64,000 bases of DNA from Streptomyces coacervatus (GTDB lineage: Bacteria; Actinomycetota; Actinomycetes; Streptomycetales; Streptomycetaceae): contig NZ_JARHTP010000006.1 in assembly GCF_029223485.1 (NCBI RefSeq), positions 1-64,000 of the forward strand. The letters run 5' to 3'. The position numbers and the translations under genes are program-made. The notes below the pieces were generated by a model. That model had not been told where the DNA came from. It searched no databases and saw nothing but the letters and a program-made list of their open reading frames with translations. This document shows, piece by piece, positions 26,709 through 35,312 of this stretch. The number at the start of each line of letters is the position of its first letter. Within the stretch, counting starts at the first letter, position 1.

Positions 26709-27719
26709 GTGGCAGGACGTTTCGCTCCGCGGCCCACCCGTACGACCGTGCGCGGTGGGCATGTTGCCGTGTCTGCGGGCGGTGGTGTGCCGCGGCAGGT
26801 CTCTGTGCCGGGGCGGGTGCGGACGGTCGTGCCGGGCGGGCCGCTCGATCTTGGGCTGGTGCTGGGGCCGCTTCGGCGGGGGCCGGGGGATCCGACGTTT
26901 CGGGCGATGCCCGACGGGGCCGTGTGGCGGGCCAGTCTTACCCCTGCCGGGCCGGGGACGCTGCGGGTTTCCGTGTCCGGGGGTGCGGTGCGCGGGGAAG
27001 CCTGGGGGCCGGGGGCCGAGTGGCTGCTGGAGAAGTTGCCGGAGTTGCTCGGGGGCTCGGATGATCCGGACGCCTTTGCGCCCCGGCACCGGCTGGTGGC
27101 GGTCGCGCGGCATCGGCGGCCGGGGCTGCGGCTGACGCGGACCGGGCTGGTGCTGGAGTCGCTGATTCCGTCGGTGCTGGAGCAGAAGGTCACGACCGAT
27201 GAGGCGTATCGGGCGTGGCGGTTGCTGGTGCGGAAGTACGGGGAGCCGGCGCCGGGGCCCGCGGCGGGCGGGCGGTTGTGGGTGATGCCGGCGCCGCGCA
27301 CGTGGGCCTTGATTCCGTCGTGGGAGTGGCACCGGGCCGGCGTCGACAACAAGCGGGCGTCGACGATTCTGCGGGCCGTGAAGGTCGCCGCGCGGCTGGA
27401 GGAGGCGGTCGGGATGGAGCCTGCGGCCGCGCAGGCTCGGCTGGAGGTCGTGCCGGGCATCGGTCCGTGGACGTCGGCGGAGACCGTGCAGCGCAGTCAT
27501 GGGGCGCCGGACGCCGTGACCGTCGGGGATCTGCATCTGCCGGGCATCGTGGGGTGGGCGCTGGCCGGGGACCGGCACGCGGACGACGCCATGATGCTGG
27601 AGCTGTTGGAGCCGTATGCGGGGCAGCGGCATCGGGCCGCGCGGTTCATTCTGCTGAGCGGGCGGGTTCCGCCGAGGCGGGCGCCGAAGATGCCGAAGAC
27701 CGACATCGGGCGGTTGTGA
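26709..27719 (+). CDS. DNA-3-methyladenine glycosylase-like (AlkA/HhH-GPD family)
   Basis: 336 residues from GTG 26709, with AGGGA just upstream; longer readings overlap fbiB and are rejected. The N-terminal half (~1-140) matches AlkA-type N domains weakly; the HhH-GPD domain covers ~145-325: VLESLIPSVLEQKVTTDEAYRAW, helix-hairpin-helix LEVVPGIGPWTSAETVQ (near residue 247) and GDLHLPG (near residue 273), where the catalytic Asp is expected. Such enzymes remove alkylated purines from DNA. 187 nt from fbiB with repeat B between, so probably independent. Confidence 0.88.
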   Translation: MAGRFAPRPTRTTVRGGHVAVSAGGGVPRQVSVPGRVRTVVPGGPLDLGLVLGPLRRGPGDPTFRAMPDGAVWRASLTPAGPGTLRVSVSGGAVRGEAWGPGAEWLLEKLPELLGGSDDPDAFAPRHRLVAVARHRRPGLRLTRTGLVLESLIPSVLEQKVTTDEAYRAWRLLVRKYGEPAPGPAAGGRLWVMPAPRTWALIPSWEWHRAGVDNKRASTILRAVKVAARLEEAVGMEPAAAQARLEVVPGIGPWTSAETVQRSHGAPDAVTVGDLHLPGIVGWALAGDRHADDAMMLELLEPYAGQRHRAARFILLSGRVPPRRAPKMPKTDIGRL

Positions 27720-27773
27720 ACGCACCAGCGGTCGGGGTGCCGCCCTGGGGGCTCCGCCCCCGGACCCCCGTTC

Positions 27774-27814
27774 GGCCCTGAACGGGCCTCGTCCTCAAAC
27801 GCCGGACGGGCTGG
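27774..27814 (+). repeat. Dispersed intergenic repeat family A, copy 3
   Basis: GGCCCTGAACGGGCCTCGTC...CGCCGGACGGGCTGG, one extra base in each GGCC block compared with copies 1, 2 and 4; preceded by GGGGGCTCCGCCCCC at about 27748-27762. Confidence 0.85.
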
Positions 27815-27887
27815 ATTGCGCTGACCGGCGGCAAGAGGCGGCGCCCTCGTTGGGTGGGTGGGGGGCAGGGATGGCAGAACCCACGGC

Positions 27888-28235
27888 CTCACATGCCGGA
27901 AGAGCTGATTCCCACCGACGTCGACACATGGCACCCCGTCAGCCACCCCAGGCTTCGGGACGGCACACCCCACACCCCCACACACCGGACAAGCTCAGTC
28001 CCTCCGGCGTCGACACATGGCACCCCATCAGTCAGACGGGGCTTGGGACGGCGAAGCCATGTCCCCCACACGCCGGACGAGCCGAGCCCCGCGCGTCGAG
28101 ACCTGGCGCCCCATCGGGCAGGTGAGGGTTCCGGACGGCAGACCAAGGCCCCGCACACGGGACGAGCTCAGTCCCTCCGACGTCGACACATGGTGCCCCC
28201 CTCACGCGCCGGACGGGCCGGGATTGCCCAGCCGG
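27888..28235 (+). repeat. Tandem repeat array, about four 86-89-bp units
   Basis: The marker GTCGACACATGG lies at 27920, 28009, 28095 (as GTCGAGACCTGG) and 28182: spacings 89, 86 and 87 bp. Units share GCCGGACGAGCTCAGTCCC-like starts, CACCCCATCAG-like middles and a GGGACGGC end. A truncated fifth start (CGCCGGACGGGCCGGG) follows at about 28205. The unit start resembles the tail of repeat family A, which lies just upstream. Confidence 0.85.
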
Positions 28236-28266
28236 CGGGTGAGAAGTCGACCGAGTCGGAGCAGGG

Positions 28267-29349
28267 CTACTGGTCCGACGAGAACCGCACCGAACCCGCC
28301 GGGATCCGTGCGTCGCACCACACCCGTACGCCGTCCCTCAGTTCGTTGTCGGCGCCGATGACCGCGCCGTCGCCGATGACCGTGCCGGTCAGGACGGAGC
28401 GTTCGCCCACGCGGGCGCGGGTGCCGATGAGGGAGTCGGTGATGACGGCGCCGGGTTCGATGACGGCGCCGGGGAGGATGGTGGAGCCGAAGACGCGGGC
28501 GCCCTCCGCCACGAACGCGCCCTCGCCGACCACCGTGCCGCCCGTGAGCTTGGCGTCGGGGGCGACCCTGGCCGTCGGCAGGATCAGGCGGTCGCCGCAG
28601 CGGCCGGGGACCGCGGGGGACGGGGCGCGGCCCAGGACGAGGTCGGCGGAGCCGCGTACGAAGGCCGCCGGGGTGCCGAGGTCCAGCCAGTATGTGGAGT
28701 CCACCAGGCCCTGGAGGTGGGCTCCGGCGGAGAGGAGGTCGGGGAAGGTTTCCCGTTCCACCGAGACCGGGCGGCCCGCGGGGATCGTGTCGATGACCGA
28801 GCGGCGGAAGACGTACGCCCCCGCGTTGATCTGGTCGGTGACGATCTCCTCGGGGGTCTGCGGTTTCTCCAGGAAGGCGAGGACGCGGCCCGTCTCGTCG
28901 GTGGGGACGAGGCCGTAGGCGCGCGGGTCCGTGACCTTGGTGAGGTGGAGGGAGACGTCAGCGCCCGTCTTCTCGTGGGTGTCCACCAGTGCCTTGATGT
29001 TCAGGCCCGTGAGGATGTCGCCGTTGAAGACCAGGACCGGGTCGTCGGGGGCCGAGTGGAGGCGCGAGGCCACGTTGCGGATGGCGCCGCCCGTGCCGAG
29101 GGGCTCGTCCTCCGTCACGTACTCGATGTGGAGACCGAGCGACGAGCCGTCGCCGAAGTGGGGCTCGAAGACCTCGGCCAGATAGGACGTGGCCAGGACG
29201 ATGTGGTCGACGCCCGCCGCTCTCGCTCTCGCCAGCTGGTGGGTGAGGAACGGGACGCCGGCCGCGCGGACCATGGGCTTCGGCGTGTGGACCGTGAGCG
29301 GGCGGAGCCGGGTGCCCTTGCCGCCGACCAGGAGGATCGCTTCTGTCAC
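28267..29349 (-). CDS. Sugar nucleotidyltransferase, probably mannose-1-phosphate guanylyltransferase
   Basis: 360 residues from ATG 29349. N-terminal nucleotidyltransferase domain (1-235) with LVGGKGTRLRPLT, the substrate Lys in TPKPMVRAAGVPF and NGDILTG; C-terminal left-handed beta-helix of hexapeptide repeats (~245-350: VVGEGAFVAEGARVFGSTI...). The combination is typical of actinobacterial GDP-mannose pyrophosphorylases (ManC/ManB-type), which make GDP-mannose from GTP and mannose-1-phosphate and would complete the manA-manB pathway in this window. Glucose-1-phosphate transferases share the fold, so substrate is an inference from context. Confidence 0.85.
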   Translation of the reverse strand: MTEAILLVGGKGTRLRPLTVHTPKPMVRAAGVPFLTHQLARARAAGVDHIVLATSYLAEVFEPHFGDGSSLGLHIEYVTEDEPLGTGGAIRNVASRLHSAPDDPVLVFNGDILTGLNIKALVDTHEKTGADVSLHLTKVTDPRAYGLVPTDETGRVLAFLEKPQTPEEIVTDQINAGAYVFRRSVIDTIPAGRPVSVERETFPDLLSAGAHLQGLVDSTYWLDLGTPAAFVRGSADLVLGRAPSPAVPGRCGDRLILPTARVAPDAKLTGGTVVGEGAFVAEGARVFGSTILPGAVIEPGAVITDSLIGTRARVGERSVLTGTVIGDGAVIGADNELRDGVRVWCDARIPAGSVRFSSDQ

Positions 29350-29513
29350 CTGTCGTCTCTGCTTCCTGCCGGGACCGGCCGAACTGTCTTTCGGCCGGCC
29401 AGTTTATGCAGACCGTTGTGTGGCGCCTTCGACGGCCGTGCGGCGTTCCGCGGTTCCACCCGGTGCCCCCCGTTGGCGTAGATGCACCTCCTTGCCCGAC
29501 TCCCTTGCGGTGT

Positions 29514-31013
29514 CTAGCGGCCCTGGTAGCGCGCCGCGGTGGAGCGGGCCGTGCCGAGCTTGCGGTAGAGCTGCCAGCCCGGGCATGCCGTGGGGTAGCC
29601 GTCACGGTGGCCGGAGATCACATTCAGTCGTACGTTCTCTCCCTTTCGGTAGAGATTGCCACCACCCGACCTCAGGAATGCCTTCCCGCGCGGATTCACA
29701 CCGTAGAGCCCGAGTTTCCAGGCCGTGAGCCGAGCGATGGCCTTCAGCGCTGCCGCGGGCGGCTTGCCCTTGCCGAAGCTGCCGAGGACGGCGATCCCCA
29801 TGCTGTTGTAGTTGAAACCGAGAGTGTGGGCGCCCTTGACCGGCTTCGCCACTCCCCCGGCGCGCCCCTCGTAGATGTTTCCGCACTTGTCGACGAGGAA
29901 GTTGTAGCCGATGTCGCGCCAGCCCATGCTCTGGACGTGGTAGCGGTAGATACCGCGGATGACGGAGGCGGCCTCGGAACAGCGGTAGGTGTTGCCGGAC
30001 GAGGTGTGGTGCACGAACGCCACCTTGACCTTCTTGGCGTAGACGAACCCCTTCTCGCGCAGGTGCTCGTCCGCGCCCCAGCCCCGGCGGGTGACGATGC
30101 GGGGACGCGGGCCGATGTGCGGCTTCTTCCGCTGACTCTCCGTCAACTCGCGCCCGCGCAGCGTCCGCATCTCCCGCTCGGTCGCGGACCGGCTCAGCGC
30201 CGGGATCACGGTGGCGCCGAGCGGGGCGAGGTCCGCGTTGGCGGTGGAGGCGGCCAGGTCCTCGGCCGACTCGGCGCCCCCGGTCCCGCTGCCGGGAAGG
30301 CCGGCCTGGCTGCCGTGCGGGGCGACCGGTGGCGCGCCCCGCATCGGGGCCTCGTCGCCCCCGTCGTCCGGATCGCCCGGGTTCACCAGTTCCAGACGCA
30401 GGCCGGAGGGGAGGCGGGAGGCGGCCGGGACGGCGCGGGTGCTCGGGGCGTCTTCGGTACGGCGTGCGCCCTCGGCGCGGACCCGGACCTCCACCCCGTC
30501 CGAGTCGCCCACCCACAGCGGTGCGGTGGAGCCGCGGACGCGGCCCGAGGTGCGCTCGGCGGTGCCGGGGTCGGCCGCGTCGTCGTTGTGGGTCTCGAGG
30601 CTCCGCCAGCCGGTCCAGGTGCCGGTGCCGGTCGCGCGGGTGCGGACCTGGACATGGCCGTGCAGTTCGGTGTCCGGGTTGTTCCAGATCACTCCGACCA
30701 TGGAGAAGCGTTGTACATGGTGGCGGGTCAGGCCCTGTTCCGCGAAGGCTTCGGAGCCGGTGGCGCCGATCGCGCGGGTGCGGGGAGCGAGGGGGGCCAG
30801 AGGGGTCAGGGGCAGTGACTGGGTACTGCCGGGGACGTCGGGCCGGCCGGCTGCCGGCGCGGATCTTGCGACGCCGGGCGCAGGTCTCGCCGTCGCTGCG
30901 GTGGCGGGCAGGGTCGACGGAAGGGCGAGGGCGGCCGCGCAGGCGACGCCGATCGAGGAGGCGATCGAAGAGGCAAGGAATCCACGCATGCCATTGATCT
31001 TGAACATAGTCAT
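29514..31013 (-). CDS. Secreted peptidoglycan recognition protein / N-acetylmuramoyl-L-alanine amidase
   Basis: 499 residues from ATG 31013; ATGs at 31007 and 30989 are also possible, and no strong ribosome site separates them. Signal peptide (~5-35, ending ATAATA), then ~270 residues of linker with a beta-rich stretch (HVQRFSMVGVIWNNPD), then the PGRP/amidase_2 domain (~300-490). Zinc ligands are present: His in FVHHTS, His and Cys in ISGHRDGYPTACPGW; the Tyr in GRDIGYNFL-like MGWRDIGYNFLVD is also kept, so it should cleave the MurNAc-L-Ala bond. Exported; divergent from the TIGR03089 gene. Confidence 0.92.
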   Translation of the reverse strand: MTMFKINGMRGFLASSIASSIGVACAAALALPSTLPATAATARPAPGVARSAPAAGRPDVPGSTQSLPLTPLAPLAPRTRAIGATGSEAFAEQGLTRHHVQRFSMVGVIWNNPDTELHGHVQVRTRATGTGTWTGWRSLETHNDDAADPGTAERTSGRVRGSTAPLWVGDSDGVEVRVRAEGARRTEDAPSTRAVPAASRLPSGLRLELVNPGDPDDGGDEAPMRGAPPVAPHGSQAGLPGSGTGGAESAEDLAASTANADLAPLGATVIPALSRSATEREMRTLRGRELTESQRKKPHIGPRPRIVTRRGWGADEHLREKGFVYAKKVKVAFVHHTSSGNTYRCSEAASVIRGIYRYHVQSMGWRDIGYNFLVDKCGNIYEGRAGGVAKPVKGAHTLGFNYNSMGIAVLGSFGKGKPPAAALKAIARLTAWKLGLYGVNPRGKAFLRSGGGNLYRKGENVRLNVISGHRDGYPTACPGWQLYRKLGTARSTAARYQGR

Positions 31014-31118
31014 ACATATCTGTCCATACCGGAACTGACGGACTGTCGGTTTCCGTTCCTCCGAACCGGTGGCCCCGGCGAGCGATGCGCGGGTGGCCGT
31101 CCGCGTACCCTTGCGCGG

Positions 31119-31874
31119 GTGAACGCCACCGACCACACCCCTGCCGACCTGCTGCGTTCCGCGCTCGCCGCGGACCCCGGACGCCCCCTGGTGACCTTCT
31201 ACGACGACGCCACGGGCGAGCGAGTCGAATTGTCCGTGGCCACCTTCGCCAATTGGGTGGCCAAGACCGCCAATCTCCTCCAGGGCGACCTGGCCGCCGG
31301 GCCCGGCGACCGGGTGGCACTGCTGCTGCCGGCGCACTGGCAGACGGCGGTGTGGCTGCTTGCGTGTGCGTCGGTGGGGGCGGTCGCGGATGTCGGCGGG
31401 GATCCGGCGGCGGCCGACGTCGTGGTGAGCGGGCCCGACGCCCTGGACGCGGCGCGGGCCTGCCGGGGGGAGCGGGTCGCCCTTGCGCTGCGGCCGCTGG
31501 GCGGGCGGTTTCCCCAGGTACCGGAGGGCTTCGCCGATTACGCCGTGGAGGTGCCGAGCCAAGGGGATCGGTTTGTGCCGTTCGCGGCGGTGGATCCTGA
31601 GGACGCTGGGCTGATTGTGGCCGGGCGGGAGTTCAGTGGGGCGGAGGTTGTCGAGCGGGCTCGGGCGGAGGCGGCGGGGCTTGGGCTGACCGGGCCCGGG
31701 GCGCGGATTCTGTCCGGGTTGTCGTACGACACGTGGGAGGGGCTCAATGTCGGGTTGTACGGGCCACTCGCGACCGGGGGGTCCGTGGTGTTGTGCCGGC
31801 ATCTGGAGCGGTTGGGGGAAGAGGCGCTGGCCAAGCGGGTGGAGAGTGAGCGGGTGGGTGTGGTGCGCCGCTGA
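31119..31874 (+). CDS. TIGR03089 family protein (acyl-AMP-ligase-like N domain)
   Basis: 251 residues from GTG 31119. The sequence resembles the N-terminal subdomain of AMP-binding ligases: TFYDDATGERVELSVATFANWVAKTANLLQ and GDRVALLLPAHWQTAVWLLACASVGAVAD. It lacks the P-loop SGTTGxPK and the adenylate-binding core, so it cannot be a full ligase; TIGR03089 proteins are short actinobacterial homologues of unknown role. It lies immediately upstream of the LCP cluster, a position conserved in Streptomyces as far as I recall. Confidence 0.85.
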   Translation: MNATDHTPADLLRSALAADPGRPLVTFYDDATGERVELSVATFANWVAKTANLLQGDLAAGPGDRVALLLPAHWQTAVWLLACASVGAVADVGGDPAAADVVVSGPDALDAARACRGERVALALRPLGGRFPQVPEGFADYAVEVPSQGDRFVPFAAVDPEDAGLIVAGREFSGAEVVERARAEAAGLGLTGPGARILSGLSYDTWEGLNVGLYGPLATGGSVVLCRHLERLGEEALAKRVESERVGVVRR

Positions 31875-31920
31875 GAAGGGGTGTGTGCGGCTGTGCGGCG
31901 ACTGCGGGTCGGTGGGGGTT

Positions 31921-31946
31921 GATCGCGCAGTTCCCCGCGCCCCTGA
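31921..31946 (+). repeat. Dispersed intergenic repeat family B, copy 2
   Basis: GATCGCGCAGTTCCCCGCGC plus CCCTGA, 46 nt after the TIGR03089 stop and before the first LCP gene. Confidence 0.85.
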
Positions 31947-32062
31947 GGTGGCTGCCGTCACCCGGATGGTCCAGCAATAGCCCGCTCCACCAGCCCCTCC
32001 GGGCCATGGTCATAAGAACTGCAGGTTGGGACTGCACGTTCATGCGCCGTGAGGGAGGGAGC

Positions 32063-33250
32063 ATGGCCTCGAAGGGTCGTCGGCGGCGGCGGTGGGTGCG
32101 GTACGGGGGGCTTGCGGTCGGCGTGGTGGTGCTGGGGGCCGTCGGGGGTGGGTGGGCGCTGTATGTGAAGTTGAACGGGAACATCACGCCCGATGAAGCC
32201 GCCGCCGCGGAGCTCGCCCGGTACGAGAAGGAGCGGCCCACCTCGCTCGTCAAGGGCGCGCAGAACATTCTGCTGATCGGGTCGGACTCGCGGTCCGGGG
32301 ACGGGAACGCGCGGTACGGGCGGGACTCGGGAACCCAGCGGTCCGACACGACGATCCTGCTGCACCTGTCCGCGGGGCGGCGCACCGCCACCGCGATCTC
32401 GCTCCCCCGTGACCTGATGGTGGACATCCCCGCCTGTCTGCAGCCCGACGGGACCCGCTCCGAGCCGATGTTCGCGATGTTCAACTCCGCCTTCGAGACC
32501 GGCGGTTCGGCCTGCACCATCCGGACGGTGGAGAAGCTCACGAACGTCCGCGTCGACCACCACATCGTCGTCGACTTCCACGGTTTCAAGGAGATGGTCG
32601 ACGCGGTCGACGGCGTCCAGGTGTGTCTGAAGGAGCCGATCGACGACAAGGCCGCCAAGCTGAAGCTGCCCGCGGGACGGGTCACGCTCGACGGCGAGCA
32701 GGCCCTCGGCTATGTCCGCGCCCGCAAGTCGCTCGGCGACGGCAGCGACACCGACCGGATGGACCGTCAGCAGCGGTTCCTCGGGGCACTGGTCAACAAG
32801 GTGCAGAGCAACGACGTACTGCTGAATCCGGTGAAGCTCTATCCCGTGCTGGACGCCGCCACGTCGTCCCTCACCACCGACCCGGCTCTGGCGAGCCTGC
32901 GCGGGCTGTACCAACTCGTGCGCGGGCTGCGCGACATCCCCACGGAACGGGTGCAATTCCTCACGGTTCCGCGGGAGTCGTACGTCCACGACTCCAATCG
33001 CGACCAGCTCGTGGAGCCCGAGGCACAGAAGCTGTTCGAACAGCTGCGCAGGGACGCGCCGTTGGCGGTCACGGAGGAAGTTCCGCGGGATTACGGCTCA
33101 AAGAGTGGTAATTCGGCTACGGACGACTACGGCGCGTACGGATTCGGTGACGAGAAGTCCGGCGGAAAGCGGTTGGGCGGGGCCTCGGCGGACAGTTCGC
33201 CCGCGCCGACGTTCCACGGGAACACCGCCGCCGAGGACCACTGCGGGTAA
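32063..33250 (+). CDS. LCP family protein 1 (LytR-CpsA-Psr)
   Basis: 395 residues from ATG 32063, with GAGGGAGGGAG upstream; ATG 32042 is a weaker alternative. Basic N terminus (GRRRRRW), one transmembrane helix (~13-34), then the extracellular LCP domain (~65-320): NILLIGSDSRSGD, the DTT core at 95-97 in RSDTTILLHL and LPRD at 115-118. LCP enzymes transfer undecaprenyl-linked glycopolymers to peptidoglycan (or, in mycobacteria, arabinogalactan), using the conserved Arg/Asp residues to bind pyrophosphate-Mg. There is no C-terminal LytR_C domain; the tail is Gly/Ser/Asp-rich. First of six LCP genes. Confidence 0.94.
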   Translation: MASKGRRRRRWVRYGGLAVGVVVLGAVGGGWALYVKLNGNITPDEAAAAELARYEKERPTSLVKGAQNILLIGSDSRSGDGNARYGRDSGTQRSDTTILLHLSAGRRTATAISLPRDLMVDIPACLQPDGTRSEPMFAMFNSAFETGGSACTIRTVEKLTNVRVDHHIVVDFHGFKEMVDAVDGVQVCLKEPIDDKAAKLKLPAGRVTLDGEQALGYVRARKSLGDGSDTDRMDRQQRFLGALVNKVQSNDVLLNPVKLYPVLDAATSSLTTDPALASLRGLYQLVRGLRDIPTERVQFLTVPRESYVHDSNRDQLVEPEAQKLFEQLRRDAPLAVTEEVPRDYGSKSGNSATDDYGAYGFGDEKSGGKRLGGASADSSPAPTFHGNTAAEDHCG

Positions 33251-33492
33251 AGCGAGCACCAAGTCGACGAACAGCCGTCTCAACAAACTTCAAGGAAATG
33301 GGTGGATTGCCCAGTTGTAGGGACGTGGAATTTGTCACCGACGTCGCCCCACGCTGAACTGGGCGGATAGTGTGAGCGATCCGGTGCACCCGGCCGCGAG
33401 GTCCTTCCCGGGGTCGTGCACTGCGTGACCGAGACCCGAGCGTCTTTGAGGGGGAAGGCGCCGCGTGGCCCAAACGGAGGATTCGGACAACC

Positions 33493-35217
33493 GTGGACGC
33501 GCAAAGCCGTGGGCGGGCGGACAACGTCGACCCCGCAGACCAGTGGGTACTCAATCCGAACACCGGTGAATACGAACTGCGACTGAATCCTTCCGCACCG
33601 CAATCGGCGGTTCCGCGGCCGCGCAGATCCGCCCCCCGTGGCGCGAACGGCTCGGCGCGCGGTCGTACGGCGAACCCGCAGGCCCCGGGCCGCGGGGTGC
33701 CGCCGCAGCGCCGCCGCCGCGGCGCGCCCGAGGAGCCGCCGCCGGGGCGGCGCGGGCGCCGGCCGGTGCAGAAGAAGTCGAAGGCGAAGAAGGTCCTGCT
33801 GTGGACCGGCGGCACCATGGCGTTCGTGCTGGTCGCCGCGGCAAGCGGTGCATACCTGTACATCAAGCACCTCAACGACAACATCACGTCCGTCTCCGAC
33901 GACGGCGCGAGCACCGGTGGCTTCAGCAAGGGCAAGGCGATCAACATCCTGCTGATCGGCACCGACAAGCGCACCGGCAAGGGCAACACGAAGTACGGCG
34001 ACTCCGGCAGCGTCGGCCACGCGGACACGACGATCCTGCTGCACGTCTCCAAGGACCGCTCGAACGCAACCGCGTTGAGCATCCCGCGCGACCTGATCAC
34101 CGACATTCCGGACTGCCCGACGCAGCAGGCCGACGGCTCGACCAAGGTCATCCAGGGCACGTCCGGCGTCCGCTTCAACACCAGCCTCGGCCAGGACGAC
34201 CGTACGCCCAGCTGCGTCGCGCGCACGGTCACGGAGCTGACCGGCATCAAGCCCGACAACTTCATGGTGGCCGACTTCAACGCGGTCAAGACGCTGACCA
34301 CCGCCGTGGGCGGCGTCGACGTCTGCCTGGGCAAGGACATCAACGACCCGGATTCACACCTGAACCTGAAGAAGGGCATGCAGCACATCGCGGGCGAGAC
34401 GGCACTCGCCTTCGTGCGCACCCGGCACGCGGTGGGCTTCGGCGGTGACCTGAGCCGGATCACCCTGCAGCAGCAGTTCCTCAGTGCGCTGATGCGGAAG
34501 CTCAAGTCCAACTCCACGCTCACCGACCCGACGAAGATGGTGAAGATCGCCGAGGCCGGAACCAAGGCGCTGACCGTCGACGACAACCTCGACAGCATCG
34601 GCAAGCTGAAGGACCTCGGTCTGGAGCTGGGCAAGCTCAACCCGAAGAACCTGACGTTCACCACGGTGCCGGTGATCGACAACCCGGCCGAGAAGGTGAA
34701 GGCCACCGTCGTACTCAAACCGGGCGCGACCCAGCCGGTCTTCGACGCGATCAAGAACGATGTCTCCTTCACCGCGGTGAAGGAGAAAAAGAAGAAGGAG
34801 GCGGCCGCCGTGGCCGCCCGCCTCAAGGGCACCAAGTCGGCCGCCTCCGCGGTGCGGGTGCGGATCCTGAACGGCGGCGCCGACGCCGGCAGTGCGCAGG
34901 CGGAGCTGGAGTACCTGCAGAACCAGGCGGGCGTGGAGAAGTCCGAGAACGCCGGCAACGCGGGCGTGCAGCTTGCCAAGACGACGCTCGAGTACGCCCC
35001 GGACCAGGCGGATCAGGCGCGCCGGCTGGCCGCCATCCTGGGTCTGTCCGGCTCGGCGCTGAAGCCCGGCAAGAGCGTGACCAACTCCCAGGGCCTGCCG
35101 GCCATGACGCTGACTCTGGGCAAGGACTTCCCGGGCGCCGGGGAGTCGTTCACCGCGGCGTCCAAGGCGCCGGACGTCGACAAGACCACGGCCGACAAGG
35201 TCCAGTGCGCCAAGTGA
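33493..35217 (+). CDS. LCP family protein 2 with LytR_C domain
   Basis: 574 residues from GTG 33493, with GGAGG 12 nt upstream. A cytoplasmic N terminus of ~100 residues begins with an acidic segment (QWVLNPNTGEYELRL) and is then Pro/Arg-rich; transmembrane helix ~101-123; LCP domain ~155-420 (NILLIGTDKRTGKG, ADTTILLHVS, SIPRDLITDIP); LytR_C domain ~455-535 (VRVRILNGGADAGSAQAELEYL). The long cytoplasmic Arg/Pro stretch is a possible phosphorylation or partner-binding region. A -35/-10-like pair TTGTCA-N17-TGAACT at 33332-33360 may be its promoter. A hairpin follows it. Confidence 0.94.
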   Translation: MDAQSRGRADNVDPADQWVLNPNTGEYELRLNPSAPQSAVPRPRRSAPRGANGSARGRTANPQAPGRGVPPQRRRRGAPEEPPPGRRGRRPVQKKSKAKKVLLWTGGTMAFVLVAAASGAYLYIKHLNDNITSVSDDGASTGGFSKGKAINILLIGTDKRTGKGNTKYGDSGSVGHADTTILLHVSKDRSNATALSIPRDLITDIPDCPTQQADGSTKVIQGTSGVRFNTSLGQDDRTPSCVARTVTELTGIKPDNFMVADFNAVKTLTTAVGGVDVCLGKDINDPDSHLNLKKGMQHIAGETALAFVRTRHAVGFGGDLSRITLQQQFLSALMRKLKSNSTLTDPTKMVKIAEAGTKALTVDDNLDSIGKLKDLGLELGKLNPKNLTFTTVPVIDNPAEKVKATVVLKPGATQPVFDAIKNDVSFTAVKEKKKKEAAAVAARLKGTKSAASAVRVRILNGGADAGSAQAELEYLQNQAGVEKSENAGNAGVQLAKTTLEYAPDQADQARRLAAILGLSGSALKPGKSVTNSQGLPAMTLTLGKDFPGAGESFTAASKAPDVDKTTADKVQCAK

Positions 35218-35240
35218 GTTGACAGCACGCAGTGACCTGA

Positions 35241-35280
35241 CAGGCCTGTCGTACGTCTAACAGGGCGTACGGCAGGCCTG
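35241..35280 (+). terminator. Terminator between LCP genes 2 and 3
   Basis: 15-bp stem CAGGCCTGTCGTACG (35241-35255) / CGTACGGCAGGCCTG (35266-35280) with one G-U pair and a 10-nt loop, 23 nt after the stop of LCP 2. Confidence 0.75.
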
Positions 35281-35312
35281 ATGCATGGGTGCAGGGTGGG
35301 GAGGACGGGGAG

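Larger units (their letters stand above)
27720..28266. other. Repeat-rich intergenic region
   Basis: 547 bp between the glycosylase gene and the convergent nucleotidyltransferase gene. It holds dispersed repeat A copy 3 (27774-27814), then an array of four degenerate 86-89-bp tandem units (27888-28235). Small ORFs exist in several frames but show no codon bias; I see no gene. Confidence 0.7.

Noticed and set aside
24811..28235. CRISPR array at the fbiB or 27.9-28.2 kb repeats
   Set aside because: Units are 86-90 bp with no short exact repeat plus unique spacer pattern, and no cas genes are present.
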